Source: Cristatella mucedo (lineage: Eukaryota > Bryozoa > Phylactolaemata > Cristatellidae). Taken from it: a DNA stretch of 64,000 nt. The stretch covers positions 2,316,001-2,380,000 of the forward strand of contig WPIO01000055.1 of assembly GCA_009760855.2 (NCBI GenBank), read 5' to 3'. The notes beneath the pieces are model-generated. The model had not been told where the DNA came from, did not search any database, and saw nothing but the letters and a program-made list of their open reading frames with translations. Position 1 is the stretch's first letter. Each line of letters begins with the position of its first letter. Below, piece by piece: positions 30,690-42,590 of the stretch. A program made the position numbers and the translations under genes.

Positions 30690-30870
30690 TGCTGTGTCAA
30701 GAAGGCAGTCGAGGAAGTAGCCGTTCTGGATGGCTGGATAGGATGTGCCACAATCGTAAGCAGGAGAGATGTCGTTGCATAAAAATTGTGACCCCAGCAT
30801 TTTCTGGGTTATGCAAAGAAAAAGCCTCCTTTAAGTGAAGATATGGAACGGCTGATAGCTAAAACACGAC
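30690..30870 (-). mobile_element. LINE-2 remnant
   Basis: Weak match to reversed LINE-2 (gaggatgtgccacaatcgtaa-like, gagagatgtcgttgcataa, aaattgtgacc). Confidence 0.55.
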
Positions 30871-30984
30871 ACTCGTCGTTGAGTGCTTGCTTCATGTGGT
30901 TAAACCGACTGTACGTCCTGGCTTAGCCTGCTGTTTACTGCAGACATTAAATCAGCTTTCACTATTTAAGCACAAGCTAGAGAT

Positions 30985-31170
30985 AGCATGCAAGCGATCA
31001 GTATTGACATACAAGGACTATGTCATTCAATGGACACACATCGACTGGCAAACGAGGACCATTGTAGATGGTACCAATCCATCCTGGCCAAGGCCAAGTC
31101 TAGCCTATGTAGGAACACAATGGAATGATGGGTGCATAATTAAAAAATGCCGATGCCGGCCATCTCCTGA
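30985..31170 (+). mobile_element. LINE-1 linker remnant
   Basis: aagcgatcagtattgac and ggccaaggccaagtctagcc correspond to 6590-6680 of the long copy (frame KRSGLTVHRQAYEDYC, ILAKAKSSFY). Old scrap. Confidence 0.55.
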
Positions 31171-31200
31171 ATTGCACCCAGGTTGGTAAAGTAAAGAATA

Positions 31201-31262
31201 AGTTTGGCTGATTCAAAAGCCTTGTTTGTAGAGTTGCTGATGACTCTTTGTGGCTATCACTC
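31201..31262 (-). mobile_element. SINE-A 3' scrap
   Basis: Reversed 3' segment (ggctgattcaaaagccttg, ctttgtggctatcac). Confidence 0.5.
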
Positions 31263-31395
31263 GCTTGGCTCAGGGCTAGTGTGCTTGGCATTTGACTACT
31301 GAGGTCGTGGGCTCGAGCCCTGTGGCATATGGAAAGCGTCTGAATAGAGATTAGGCTCTGTCATGGCGCTATACAAATGAGTTATAGTAGATCGC
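31263..31395 (+). mobile_element. SINE-B
   Basis: tRNA-like head with A-box-like ggctcagggctagtgtgc, B box gtgggctcgagccctg, then a 3' part (gcgtctgaatagagattag, atggcgctatacaaatgag) related to the LINE-1 tail. Similar copies are at 42425 and 59048. Confidence 0.75.
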
Positions 31396-31407
31396 AGAGC
31401 CCATCCC

Positions 31408-31475
31408 CAAGGTAAAGCATCTAGAAAGAGATTGAGTTTTCTGAGGGCGCTTTATAAAGGGCATTATTATTAACA
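31408..31475 (+). mobile_element. LINE-1 tail-only copy
   Basis: aaggtaaagcatctagaaag ... tctgagggcgctttataaag and ATT repeats. Confidence 0.75.
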
Positions 31476-31487
31476 TTGTTATTTGAC

Positions 31488-31490
<3 letters not shown>

Positions 31491-31560
<70 letters not shown>
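31491..31560. repeat. (CT)n microsatellite
   Basis: About 68 bp of pure CT. Confidence 0.95.
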
Positions 31561-31562
<2 letters not shown>

Positions 31563-32799
31563 ACTCACTCTCTCTCTCTCTCTACCTCCACGTCTACCTT
31601 CAAGTTAGCCACTTTTGATTTCATCTCCCAAGTTTAATCACGATCTATGAAGGCAACTAGCCCTTAGGAGCCCATACTCACTGTTCACCTTCTGAGACGA
31701 ATAGGTCTGCTGCTAAGTGGTACTAGTAAAATAATAAATGTCTCCTGAGCCTGGGATTCTTGCATCCTTTAAAAAACGATGTTCTTAACCCACTCTTTGA
31801 GGGTAAAGAAATGCAGAGATAATAGAAGATTGGTTCAACAACCAAATACTATTTAGGGTTACTTTCAAAAGACAACCCTAATAAAAAAACTAAGTTCTTA
31901 CGAACATTGCATTCGGAAACCGATACAGCTGAGACCTGTTTAAAGCATATCCTGTTGTTATTTGACCATAGTGCATAAGAAGTCATGTGCCTATGGACAT
32001 CTTAAGGCTTACCGCTTCAAGCTCATGGCTTGTTGCCATGCTGCCTTACTCCCGGCGCCCTACCGGCCAACGTTTTGGCACCAAAGTGAAACGGCTTCAG
32101 CTTGGCCGACTGCTAGTGACCTGCTCGAATCACTTATACGGTTGCAATGCTCCGATGCGCCTACCGCCCTTCTGGCCTCCATGTCCACACCTAAGCGGCC
32201 GAGGCTGTAGCTTCGTCAACTGCTAGTGATCGCCCTATCATGTATGATCGTGCGTGCCTATAATCGTCTCGCTACTGTCGTTCGAATGCGTTCATGGTTG
32301 CCGACACTGCTGCCAGGGTTCGTGAATTGGGCATCTTGCGTCAAAAGCCACTCGAAGGAAGCACCCAGGCAAGAGCGGAAAAAAGTAGTCATACATCCAA
32401 AGCAATACTGATTCGGTGGAGTGATACACTCTAAAACCAGACTTGAACTTTCGTACTCGCAAGGTTTAAAGTTTCAATGCAGGAGTTTAGTTGGTCTGCC
32501 ACTACTCATTCCAATGTCTTTGATATGAATGACATTAGCGAGACGGTGCAAGTTGCTCAAATTCTCTTGGTCTTAAATAGTGGTTTAATTACAACCTTTT
32601 TGAAAGGTGAAGAGACAAGGACTAAGGGTAAAGAATATTTTATTGTGGTGTCATGCATGGCAGCATCAGATTTATGCATCGTGAACCCAGATATGATATG
32701 AATCCAACTATGTACCCGTGAGCCCAGATAAGAACCCAGACAAAGCTGAATTACAGTATGCCAGTGAAGACGGAGCAATAGTGCTAGGTAACACAGCCC
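31561..32799. other. No gene seen
   Basis: Unique-looking sequence without a supported exon. Open frames of 60-80 codons (for example 31962-32210 and 32477-32701 plus) carry no motif I recognise. Confidence 0.4.
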
Positions 32800-33090
32800 C
32801 TGATCTTGGAAATGGATTGAACGCGATAACCAACAGTAGAAGCAGCCTTCTTAATGAAACTTTGAACGTCTAACAGCCATCAAAGAGGACACTTGAATTC
32901 CAAGCGCGATGGATGACCATCGCACAAGTACACCACCAATTCGAGGAGCTGCCTCCCGGCCCGGCCGTAAGCGAAGTGTGGCCTACGAGTATGAGTTCGG
33001 TTTTGACATCGTTTAGTTTGTGGAAATTAGCCAACAGCCAGAAGTGAGTGTCTGCAGTGCAGCCATTCATTCAATCGGTCACCAAAAAGA
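32800..33090 (-). mobile_element. LINE-2-related remnant
   Basis: Minus-strand frame 33070-32870 reads LANFHKLNDVKTELILVGH, the post-palm motif of the LINE-2/LINE-1 RT. Strongly diverged. A further scrap of the YADD region may lie at 34180-34310. Confidence 0.65.
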
Positions 33091-34725
33091 GAACTCTGAT
33101 TGTTTCAACCAGTGGCGGGGGGGGGGCAGGGGGGCTTGCGATCCCTCCTCTATATCGGGATCGGGCCGTGTGCTCTATTCTGTGTAGCTCGGGGAGGGAG
33201 GTCCTTCCTCTGTAGCGGGAGGGGGCAGGGGCGTTTCCTCCATCCTCTGTAGCGGGGACGCTTTGGTCGCTCCCTGTTCTCACGAACCCCCAACCGTCAC
33301 CAATGACGAAATTCTGCTTTACTTCTATTCGATAAGCAATCGCCCAATTCGTCTTGAAAAAACTACGACTGCGAGCTAAACTGTTCATTCCTTGCGGAGC
33401 TTACCGCCGAGCTGAAACTACTGAGCCGAAGACAAATGTCGTCCCAGCTTGAAGCTGAAGTGAGACAGAATTGGTGGCAGAGGCATAGGCATGCTTGAGC
33501 CAAGGAGTGGCCAGACCTTGACCCTTCCACGATCGCCTGGTTTTACGAAGGCTGAAGGGCGTCTCAGAGCGAGACCGTCCATTTCCGGTCATTGCAAGGC
33601 GCCTATCAATGTCTGTAGGCACTTGCTTGGTCTCGATGCTGCCGTTTTGAGCGTTAGATGCAGCGGCTCTTGAGTTCCAGCAGGGAGACCCGAAAGTACC
33701 GAGCGGAAGTAATCAGTCGTGCTAGGGAGCTAGCGATTCAAGCAGCCCAATGCCCGTGGGGATAAAGCCAAACTTTGAGCAATTGTCTTTGGCTGGAGAT
33801 GAGACTGAGCCGTCAGTCTTAACGATGCGCTTTTCCAAAATAGGTTGACAGTAACTTGATTCACTCGTCATTCAGACGAATGCTCTATTCTGAAAAAATT
33901 TCACGTAATATCGAACGGTTGAGTACAGTAATGCTCGATTTACATGCTATCGCATTTACTATTCGACACTTGAATGCATAAGCAGGTAGTTTCAGGATGT
34001 AAACGATGAAGAGTTGGTTCTTGCCGCCATTCTGCTTATAGATTTTCAGAATAAATGGATGTATTCAATAATAGCATTTAATTTATTTTCAAATTCCAGT
34101 GAGTAAGAGATATCTGTTTTCATCAGACTAGGAGATTGTCGGAAATTAACCAACTAATGGCTGGTAAGCATTTAACAGAGATGCCTGAACCCGAGGGAAC
34201 AAATGAAGATACAGCCGAATGCCGTCTGCATAAAATAAAACCAAATGCTCCCAATTAAACAGAGAATGCAGGTAGAGACCATCAAGGAAGACACCGCTAT
34301 GCTATGCCCAAAGGTTAGATTAAAAAAGTAGTGTCTGGTATAGTCTCGCAAGCCCCGCCCGCCCGCCCGCCCAGTGCATGAAAAGGGTGGGTCGACTCAC
34401 TCATACTTGAATTTCTATACGGCGTCTTCACTCGGATTTTGGCTGACCTTACCTCTCTCTCGAAAAACACTCGATGTTTATAGACCAAAGCCGTAACAGG
34501 CAATTGCTAGAGGACGGAGAGTCAGGCCAGAGTGATCGCAAAATGTAACTCAGTAGGTAGAAGCTACAGGTGAAACGCATGTGCAACTTAGCAGTGATAC
34601 TGTTGATAAGCTATAACGCTGAAAAATCCAGCAATAATTAACATAAAACCCTGATTAACTATCGATCGGTTATAGAGCGGTGGCCACTGGATGGGGGCAG
34701 GTTCCGGAACACAGCTGTTCCATTC
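33091..34725. other. Mostly unassigned; upstream of the ARFRP1-like gene
   Basis: Contains a G-rich run near 33117-33126, degraded LINE-like sequence at about 34180-34310, and nothing I can call a gene. A (CCGC)n-like run lies at 34353-34370. Confidence 0.4.
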
Positions 34726-34755
34726 ATGCGTGTTCTCGCTGCTAGCGATTCTGCG

Positions 34756-35364
34756 ATGTTTGCGTTATTTTCGGGTCTGTGGAAGTATCTGTTCCAAAAA
34801 GAAGAATACTACGTCCTAATTCTTGGCCTAGATAATGCAGGGAAAACTACGTATCTGGAACAGACGAAGACCAAGTTTAATAAGCATTACAAAGGTACGA
34901 ACCTATCCAAAATAACGGCCACTGTAGGCCTCAACATTGGTGAGGTTGCCATCGGAAGGCTTCGACTGAATTTTTGGGACCTTGGCGGACAGGAGGAGCT
35001 GCAGTCTTTGTGGGACAAGTACTATGCCGAATGTCATGCTATAATCTATATAATAGACAGCGCAGACGGTAACAGAGTCCAAGAGTCTAAGAACGTATTC
35101 GACAAAATGATCGGGAATGATCACCTGCAGGGCGTGCCGCTCTTAGTAGTCGCGAATAAGCACGACATTCCAGATTGTCAGACCGTTCCACAAATAAAGA
35201 CGATTTTCAATACGGCCTCGCATCGGATCGGCAGGCGAGATTGCAGCGTCATGTCGGCCAGTGCCCTCCATGGAGACGGCATTCAGGAAGGCATCGACTG
35301 GGTCGTCAGGTGCGTCCAGAGGAACAAAGTTGAGCGGCCGCCAGCACAGACAGACATTAGCTGA
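34756..35364 (+). CDS. ARFRP1: ARFRP1-like small GTPase, intronless
   Basis: The 202-residue frame starts MFALFSGLWKYLFQKEEYY, aligning with the usual ARFRP1 start (human 201 residues). An in-frame upstream ATG at 34726 would add 10 residues. GTPase motifs: G1 GLDNAGKT, G2 Thr in ITATVGLNIG, G3 WDLGGQE, G4 NKHD (the family usually has NKQD), G5 SA. The block LQSLWDKYYAECHAIIYIIDS and IGRRDCSVM are diagnostic for ARFRP1 against ARF and ARL proteins. Family role: trans-Golgi recruitment of ARL1 and golgins; instead of N-myristoylation the N-terminus is acetylated. No intron interrupts it, and I see no clear poly-A tail or target duplication, so it may be a functional retrogene or an intron-less native gene. 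The frame is intact and looks under selection. Confidence 0.92.
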   Translation: MFALFSGLWKYLFQKEEYYVLILGLDNAGKTTYLEQTKTKFNKHYKGTNLSKITATVGLNIGEVAIGRLRLNFWDLGGQEELQSLWDKYYAECHAIIYIIDSADGNRVQESKNVFDKMIGNDHLQGVPLLVVANKHDIPDCQTVPQIKTIFNTASHRIGRRDCSVMSASALHGDGIQEGIDWVVRCVQRNKVERPPAQTDIS

Positions 35365-37077
35365 ACAATCCACAGAAAGCGATGCTTGGATCGCAGCCCT
35401 ATTTCTATGCCAGCTCAACCTGACTGGCGGTCTGGTTTTCGCGCAGAGGCAGCTGCAAAGCACTCCAAGGGCTCCAAGCCAGGGGCTGGACATAGCACTT
35501 GTGCAAACTCTGAACGGCTTTGCGTAGTGCGCGCGCAGGACAAGTAGGGACTTCGTGACGCTCTGGGGCGTGGCAGTTCGTATTTTGTTGACCATTCAAA
35601 CTCAGTGCTCTCAGACCACTGACATTGCTGGCCCAAGCGATGCCGGTTGGTTACTGACTATCGATTTTCCTGGATTCACGACTATGGATAATTTAATGTA
35701 TATGCCTATAGAATGCCACCTGCTCATCAACGATCCACACTGGAATGTCGGTATGCTTGCACGCCTCCTGGCATGTTCATTTGCTAGTCCTCCTCAACCT
35801 TGTGTGCCAACCTGGCCGTCCAGATGGGGTCAGGTTTAACGCCGAAGTGAGGCTGCATTTGCACTGAAGTAGGCTGTCGTTTTGCCTGCTCGATGCTGTC
35901 CTGTCTACGTCCACCGGTATTCTTAAGAAAGTAGGCCACCACTTAGTGCTTTTTGTTCAGTGGCCCATGCATGCATGCCGTGCTCCCAGTTTGCTAGCTT
36001 GCTGCTCCCTCTCTGGCAGCACGGATAACCTGTCACAATGGTGCTGCATTGGCTCCGGATCCTCGTGCAATTGCCTCAGCCTCGTCTGGTTGCACTCGCT
36101 GCCGTGCTTTGTTTGTTTAAAGTCTTCCCAGCACTACTGTGACTACGGAGTAAAAGAGTTGTTGGAGCAATCGCTGTGTGCTGCTGACGTCATGTATTAC
36201 TGCCAAGTACTGTTCGCAAGCAGTTGGTCAACGACAGTCGTGAAAGCTATGTGGGGAGGTACAGGGTGCACAGGTATATTCAGTACGAAGGCCATATGTG
36301 CACCTATGTATGCGTGAACAGGTGTATGCATATGAATATTCCTTCCATGCTGTGTAGCTGTGTAGCCTGTTTTGCAGCTATTGGCTGAGATGATCGGCTT
36401 GTGCCAGCTGTAGGAGCGTTTGCATTGGACAATGATGATTCAGTTCAGGGCTCATGAGGTACTCCTTGGTAGCTTAATTCCTTGGGTAGCCAGGTAATAA
36501 TAACGAGACACTGGCACCCTAAGAAAACTAAATCACTCTTCTAGGCACTTCACACGTACTGCAAAGGAAGCATGTTAATTGGTTAGCAATGACATACACG
36601 CACACTCAAAGTAGCTCGAACCTACTTGCTTGATTTGAAGTTCAGAATTTGGCCGCTCTGCTTGCCACTCCCCTTTGACGGGAGTGGCAGTAGCGAGACT
36701 GGACGGAAGCTTGTCTGTATTGCTAGTCCAACCTGTGGTGGTTGGCTGAAGAGGAGGAAACTCTCAAGGTTCATGCTCGCTGCCAGCAGGAGTCGGCATC
36801 AAATATGGCAGCCTAGTCCCGGGGTGGTTTGCAGACTGCTGCCGTGTAGCTCCACAGAGACTGGAGTCGGGCAGTGGCGGCTTGGTCAACGCTTCAGTGC
36901 ACAGGCAAGCCAGTAAGCACTGGCGGCACATCTCGGCATCCTTACTGCACTGATTCGTAAATATGTCTCGTCCCTGCGGTGCCTGATAGCTGCACGCTCC
37001 TTGAATCGTTAAAATGTATTAAGTATAGTATTCCTGTATTCCTTTAAATATAATCATAATAATATTATTATTATTAT
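35365..37077. other. Downstream of the ARFRP1-like gene; no further gene seen
   Basis: Overlapping short open frames without motifs. The first part presumably holds the 3' untranslated region. Confidence 0.4.
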
Positions 37078-37200
37078 AAAATATTTTTTATTCGTATTGC
37101 AGCCTATGAGAACTGAAGCCTCTATTCGGGCGCTTCACATGCTGCCACGGGGCTCGAGCCCGCGAGCGCCGCAGGGCTGGGGAGAGTGTGTCGCCTGGAG
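37078..37200 (-). mobile_element. SINE-B, diverged
   Basis: On the minus strand: B box gcgggctcgagccccg, then gaagcgcccgaatagaggct, ttctcataggctgcaatacg and an A/T tail, as in the other SINE-B copies. Confidence 0.65.
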
Positions 37201-39124
37201 GGAGGTATTTTGCTTTGTCGTCACTAAAGGCGGAAAGTGAGCTCTCAGTGAGCACTTGAAGGAGCCTCGCCCAGCTGTCGCCGCTCGTGTCCCCACTGTC
37301 CGTGGTTCCGTGGCAAGACAAGTTGCGCGAGCTGATCTCAGGTCGGCTCGAGCAGTCGCTGCCCTTTGTGTCTTTTGTGCGGCTCGTCCACTTTCCTCTG
37401 CCCCTGGTGTGTAGCCAAGATTTAACCAGGATGGGGCCCGATCCTAGGTCTCGCCGGAGGCAGGCAATGGCGCGAAGTCCGATAGGGGCGAGTTGGGCTG
37501 CCGACAAGCCGTCAGTGAGCGTTCTGGGGTCGGTCCCTTTGGGAGGCGGTGCAGGGCCGATTGCCCCAATTCCACTTGTATTGGTCTCTGCCAGCAGTCG
37601 GTCCCGATGTGCTTGCCTCGCCATGAAACGATGCGATAACCACGTGGCGCAGCCACGAAACAGACGCGATCCATTCTGCGAGGGCTTCAGCATTCATTTG
37701 ATCACACAGTGTGTGCTGCAGCTGTATGCTCGTCGTGGCCATCTTTCTTTTGATTAGTGTCGTACTTGGCCAGCCAGTGCTTGTGGTCTGGTCGAGCTTT
37801 CTGGCATTGCCGTCGACTGTAGTGTTCAGTCACCTTCTCAGCGTCCTAGTCATTCAGAGCTCTAGCCCAGCAGCATCAACCATTTTGCTGTGGCAACCTG
37901 TGTCACTAATTGAAAACCCAGCCATGTTGCCGGCATAACATCTAAGCCTCTACTGCAGGCAAGCACGTATGCTGGCTCTCAGCGATCTCTGAACCCCAGC
38001 TCACAGCAATTCCGAAGTAAGCAGCCTCCCAACTGCATGTCAGTGCCACCAAGCTAGCATCACGTGAACTTTTTTCTCTTAATGGATCACTGCGACCAGC
38101 TGTCTGTACTCGTATGGCATTCCAAGCCCATTTGAAGTACACGGTTTGACGTAGCGACTGTTTTGCCTCGGCCAGACCAACTTGCCGAGTCGGACTAAAT
38201 GAGTACTCGGAATCTCAGTGCTGGCTCCTTACGTACTAGCTACGACGAATAGTTGCAGAAAACGAGCTTATTTTTGGTCTATGACCTGGGTCTTCGAAGC
38301 TAGGGCGTCCATAATTATACAACCAGAGGCGAAGTTACCGTGCGGCGGACTCCGGTTTCCATGTCTCTAATCTGTAGACTTTTTCTTGGAGCAGCAATAT
38401 GATACTGCTTATGATTCTACTTTCTCAGATCTTGTGAACTTGTTTACGTCTCATGTCTTCAGTCTAGCGCTAGCTGCTGGCCACAGTCAATTATTGTAAT
38501 GCCTCTTGTAGTCATCGCCTGCTCACCCTTCCACCGTCAAACTACAGTGTGCTCGGATTGCAGGCTACCACTCGCAATTCCTTTAGCGACTTCTGTCTCA
38601 AGACGTCAGCTACAAAAAGCCGAATGCAGTCATTTCGCATCCACATCCACAAGCTGCTTCTTCGGCATGCGAAGGTAGATTAGATCTCTCGATGTTTAAC
38701 TATGCTGCTGCTGAGTATACTGAATTGTTTTCTCGGTCTATGTAATTTGCACTGTATTCATACGTGGCTGGTGATGACATTGATACGATCCGGCGAGTTG
38801 AGTTGTTGACTCCTTAGGAGCTTGCGTTATACTGAGAAAACTACTTCTCCCAAGCTCAAACGTTTAGTAAGAGCTACACGTGACGTTAACCAACGCAACC
38901 CAAGATCACGAACCTCAGATGAAGTTCGATGGCCCAACAATAAAGAGGTGGAAATTTTACATGTTGCTACGTTCTGTTGGCCTGGCATACCGAGTGGGTT
39001 GCCACTATCTGTGTTCGCAGTCATCATGCTCGCTTTCCTAATCTTCCCGATTTCTACCGCAAGTTTCTTTACCAGCGTTACTTTGCTTGTCTGCAGGAGC
39101 TAGCAGAAGGCAGCTCCTGCAGCT
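37201..39124. other. No gene supported
   Basis: Two opposing open frames (37287-37757 plus, 37693-37088 minus) overlap a SINE-B and show no domain. At about 38440-38700 the plus strand has faint resemblance to the C-terminal RT region of a LINE. Confidence 0.4.
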
Positions 39125-39318
39125 CCACGAGTGCTCTTCCCTTGCACATCGAGAGTGCTCTCCCCTTGCACACCGAGAGTGCTCTCCCCTTGCACATCGA
39201 GAGTGCTCTCCCCTTGCACATCGAGTGCTCTCCCCTTGCACATCGAGAGTGCTCTCCCCTTGCACATCGAGAGTTCTCTCCCCTTGCACATTGAGAGTAC
39301 TCTCCCCTTGCATCACCT
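39125..39318. repeat. 24-bp minisatellite, 8 units
   Basis: Units read gagtgctctccccttgcaca plus tcga; one unit is 22 bp. As 24 is a multiple of three, both strands stay open with an 8-residue repeat (RVLSPCTS on plus), but the 22-bp unit shifts the frame, so coding is unlikely. Confidence 0.95.
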
Positions 39319-40410
39319 CTATGCCTGCTTGCAAGCCTGCCACGAGTGACCGCATCTTGACGTTCATCTCTCGATTACTACTGACTACTATTACTACTGA
39401 TAACTGATAACTGATTACTACTGACTACTGACTGACTCGAGACTACTGACATTCTAGATGCACTGTTCTCCTTCTGCCATGTATAGGTTCGCTGCTGCCA
39501 TGCATCACTAACATTAAAAGATGTCCTTGGTGCCTTGTCCCTGCACCTTCCAAAAAGGTTGCTGTTATGGCCACTCATTAGGAATGCAAAACTAGAACAG
39601 CTATTTTGCCCACTCTCCCTATTGCCTTTCCTATAGAAGACACTGGTACCAGTAGTGGCAGACCAGCTAAAATTCTATGTCATAACTTCAAACCAAGTCT
39701 GTAAGTCCAGTCAGCTTTCAGAGCTAATCTCTCCACTGAGTCAGTATTGCCTCTGGTGTATTATGACCTTCTCAGGAATGCAGGCTTAGTAAGGTCTCTC
39801 TAGTTGCTGCACTGGATCATTTAGCAACGTTTGATGCTATTCATTGCCTAATACTTCTGGAGAGCCTCTCATTTCCTTGCATTAGCTCTGCTATGCAACG
39901 ATTCTAGTCCTTCCTCACTGGGAGACTCCGGAGCCTGAATTTAAACTGGCAGCCGTCATCCGAGAAGCCTCTTAAGTACGAGGGTACCCCCGAGGCTCTG
40001 TGCTTGATCAACTTTTTTTTTACAATTTGTACTATCCTTCTTGTTAATGTAATCGCAAAGCACAACATATGCTTTCATTTCTATGCAGAAGACACACAAC
40101 TGTGCCTGTGCTACGATCTCTCTCAGCCATTCAGCACGTCAAACTCTCAGATACCTTGCTGTGTATTGTTGACACTTGCACTTGGATGGCAGCAAACCGG
40201 CTCATATTGAGTAACGATAAAAACCAATGTACTAGCTGTGGGCAAACCTAGTGTGAGTCAGAAATAGGAAAACGTATCCCTAAAAATGGGCTCTGCCAGC
40301 ACATCTCCGGTAGCATCGGCACGAGTCATTTGAGTAACGTAACCTTTGGCTAGCCGGCCATTGATCGCCTACTTTCAGCTAGGTAACATTGGAACAATTT
40401 GGTTTTTAAT

Positions 40411-40485
40411 AATAATAATAATAATAATGCACTTGATAAAGCGCCCTCAGAGAACTCAATCTCTCTCTAGGCGCTTTACATTTTA
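40411..40485 (-). mobile_element. LINE-1 tail-only copy nested in an older LINE-1
   Basis: Reversed ATA repeat and cacttgataaagcgccctca ... ctctaggcgctttacattt, splitting the older element between its palm and C-terminal regions. Confidence 0.85.
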
Positions 40486-40517
40486 CTTAGACAGGGACAC
40501 CGCGTCCTAGTTGGTCC

Positions 40518-41066
40518 ATGCATTTCTTACATCTTGTCGACTTTTGTAATTCACTACTGGCTGGACTGCCAGCTTGTGCAAGACCACACTTACAGTTGGT
40601 CCAAAACTCGGCAACCAGACGTGACTGTCGAAACTGGCATGTTACATCGATTCTCACTGACCTGCACTTGCACCCACTCAAGCAGTGCGTCCACTTCAAG
40701 GTTGTATCGCTCACTTATAGGTCCTTATATTTTTCCGATCCAGCCTACGCATCAAAACTACAGCAGGTACATCCCAATCAGGCCTGGCATCGTACCGCCG
40801 GCTCTTCTGACTCAAGTCGTGTAGCTGTGCCTCGAACCGATCTCAAATTGTGTGAAGACAGTGCCTTTAGTTCGAGTACTGCCAAAGTCTGGAACTCGCT
40901 CGTCGCGACTAACTTAACGAGTTGCCTTGACCTGACGGCATTTCAACAAAAGCTGAAAAACGCACCTCTTAATGTTTTAAACGTTCTTTACAGCATTTGC
41001 AGTGACCTCGTGATCGTGTCCTTGTCGCGCTCATTCGAGTTAACCGCTGTCAGTGCTGCATGCTAG
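40518..41066 (+). pseudogene. LINE-1-related RT C-terminal ORF, 182 codons
   Basis: Open from the insertion point to the stop; reads [27 protein letters not shown], then TDLHLHPLKQCVHFKVVSL and KVWNSL, the conserved end of the LINE-1 ORF. Confidence 0.75.
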
Positions 41067-41174
41067 CGCGAGCCGCTTCTTCTTCTACTTCTAGCCGCTT
41101 CTTCTAAAGGATACGTAAAGTGCCGCAAAGAGGGAGATTTAGCTCCCTGAGCGTGCTATACATACGTATGTTAT

Positions 41175-42419
41175 CATTTACACTATTTTATTGTCGTCGT
41201 CGGGAACTGGACCAGATTACCACTGCGCCCGAGAAATCTTGGCGCGTGGAGACTCGTTGCGGCGACCGTCCAATTACAATCGCAACCATTCGGACATCGA
41301 AAGTATACATTTAGTAGTCCTTTAGGTTTACGCGAAGTCGTTTAATTTAAACGCATGGGTAGCTTCAAAGATACAAATCCTGGCGGGAATTGAAGCCTGC
41401 CTCGTGCCAAGTTCTCGACTTTTTCTCGACCAATCCTGGAAATTTGTGCAGATCTCAAGTCGATTTCGGGGTTTCGTCCGCCCGTCAAAATCTGGCTGCA
41501 CGAATTATGCCGTAGGCAGAGCGGGTTTCGACGAAACGTACGTCAACCAACAGGAAGAAGCATCACCCACTGTCCCACGGTGCAAGTGGACGAAGCCATG
41601 ACTTCGGCGGTAGCGGCGGGGAACTAGACTTCGATCTCGAGAGGCGTGGCTAAAGACCAGGGAATTCTCTTGAAAATCTACTCGAAGAAGCTCTGCAATA
41701 CCTCAAAAATTTACCGTTATTTCAACTTATGTTCATGGTAGCTGCTCACTTTGGCTATCGGCTTGACTCTGTAACAAAGTTTTTGTGCTTGCTGCGTGCC
41801 AAAGACGCGCCACCAGGAAGCCTCTTAAACGGACTACGAAGGAATTCGCGCTCCGAAGCTGTGACAACTCTGGCGCTGCAAGTCAAGGGCCTCTTTAAGC
41901 CGGTCTGAAAATAACTTATATATTTATTATTTTATAACATGCATTGTAGTAATCATCTATTGCTATTTATTTATTAGCAGCAGCCCTAAAAATAGGATCC
42001 GATTGGGGGGAAAAAGCCTGTGCCAACCGACGCTGAACGGGATCGAGCTCACCGACGACGGAGGTGAAGCACAAGGTGAAATGAAAGCACTCGCGCGCAC
42101 TCGGCTCGTAAGGAGGCCGCTCGGACGCTGCGGCTGACTTTTTAGCCCACTTGAGCGGTCGTAACTTCCGGAGAAGCAGCTGCCGCGCTCTCTCCTGCCG
42201 CTTGTAGCCGCTAGATTTCCTATTCAATAATGTGCTTACTAAATTTTCTTAGGCGCTATAGCCCCTCCTCAGGAGTCGCCGCGGCGGCGTCCGCCCGGCA
42301 TATGCCGTGCTTCCGTGTGAGGAGCCAAAGGCTCCATAACCAATAGGCTCATACTCGGTCACCTGCACACATCGTTGCTACTCCTCGCCCGCGCCACCGC
42401 CGAACGACGAATCATTACG
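41175..42419. other. No gene seen
   Basis: Unique sequence without a supported exon. Confidence 0.4.
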
Positions 42420-42424
42420 ACGCC

Positions 42425-42590
42425 GGTTTGGCCCAGCGTTAAGGTGCTCGTCTCGACCAGCGTCAAGACTAGCGTATTTGACGCCTGAGGTCGTGGGCTC
42501 GAGCCTCGCGGTGTACGCGAAGCGCCTGAATAGAGATCGAGTTCTCTTGTGGCGCTATGCGACGAATGAATTAGTTTATTATTATTACGA
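42425..42590 (+). mobile_element. SINE-B
   Basis: Head ggtttggcccagcgttaagg, B box gtgggctcgagcctcg, gcgcctgaatagagatcgag, gtggcgctatgcgacgaatg and an ATT tail. Confidence 0.8.

Larger units (their letters stand above)
39590..41170 (+). mobile_element. LINE-1-related old copy, interrupted
   Basis: Degenerate RT from about 39595 (ctattgcctttcctatagaag) through FHFYAEDTQLCLCYD at about 40070 (YADD now YAED), then after an inserted LINE tail at 40411-40485 the C-terminal part (40518-41066, [19 protein letters not shown]) and a decayed tail. It is more diverged from the other LINE-1 copies than they are from each other. Confidence 0.8.

Noticed and set aside
33925-33990. Possible second Tc1/mariner-type end (cagtaatgctcgatttac)
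   Set aside because: Similarity is limited to a few bases and there is no matching second end.
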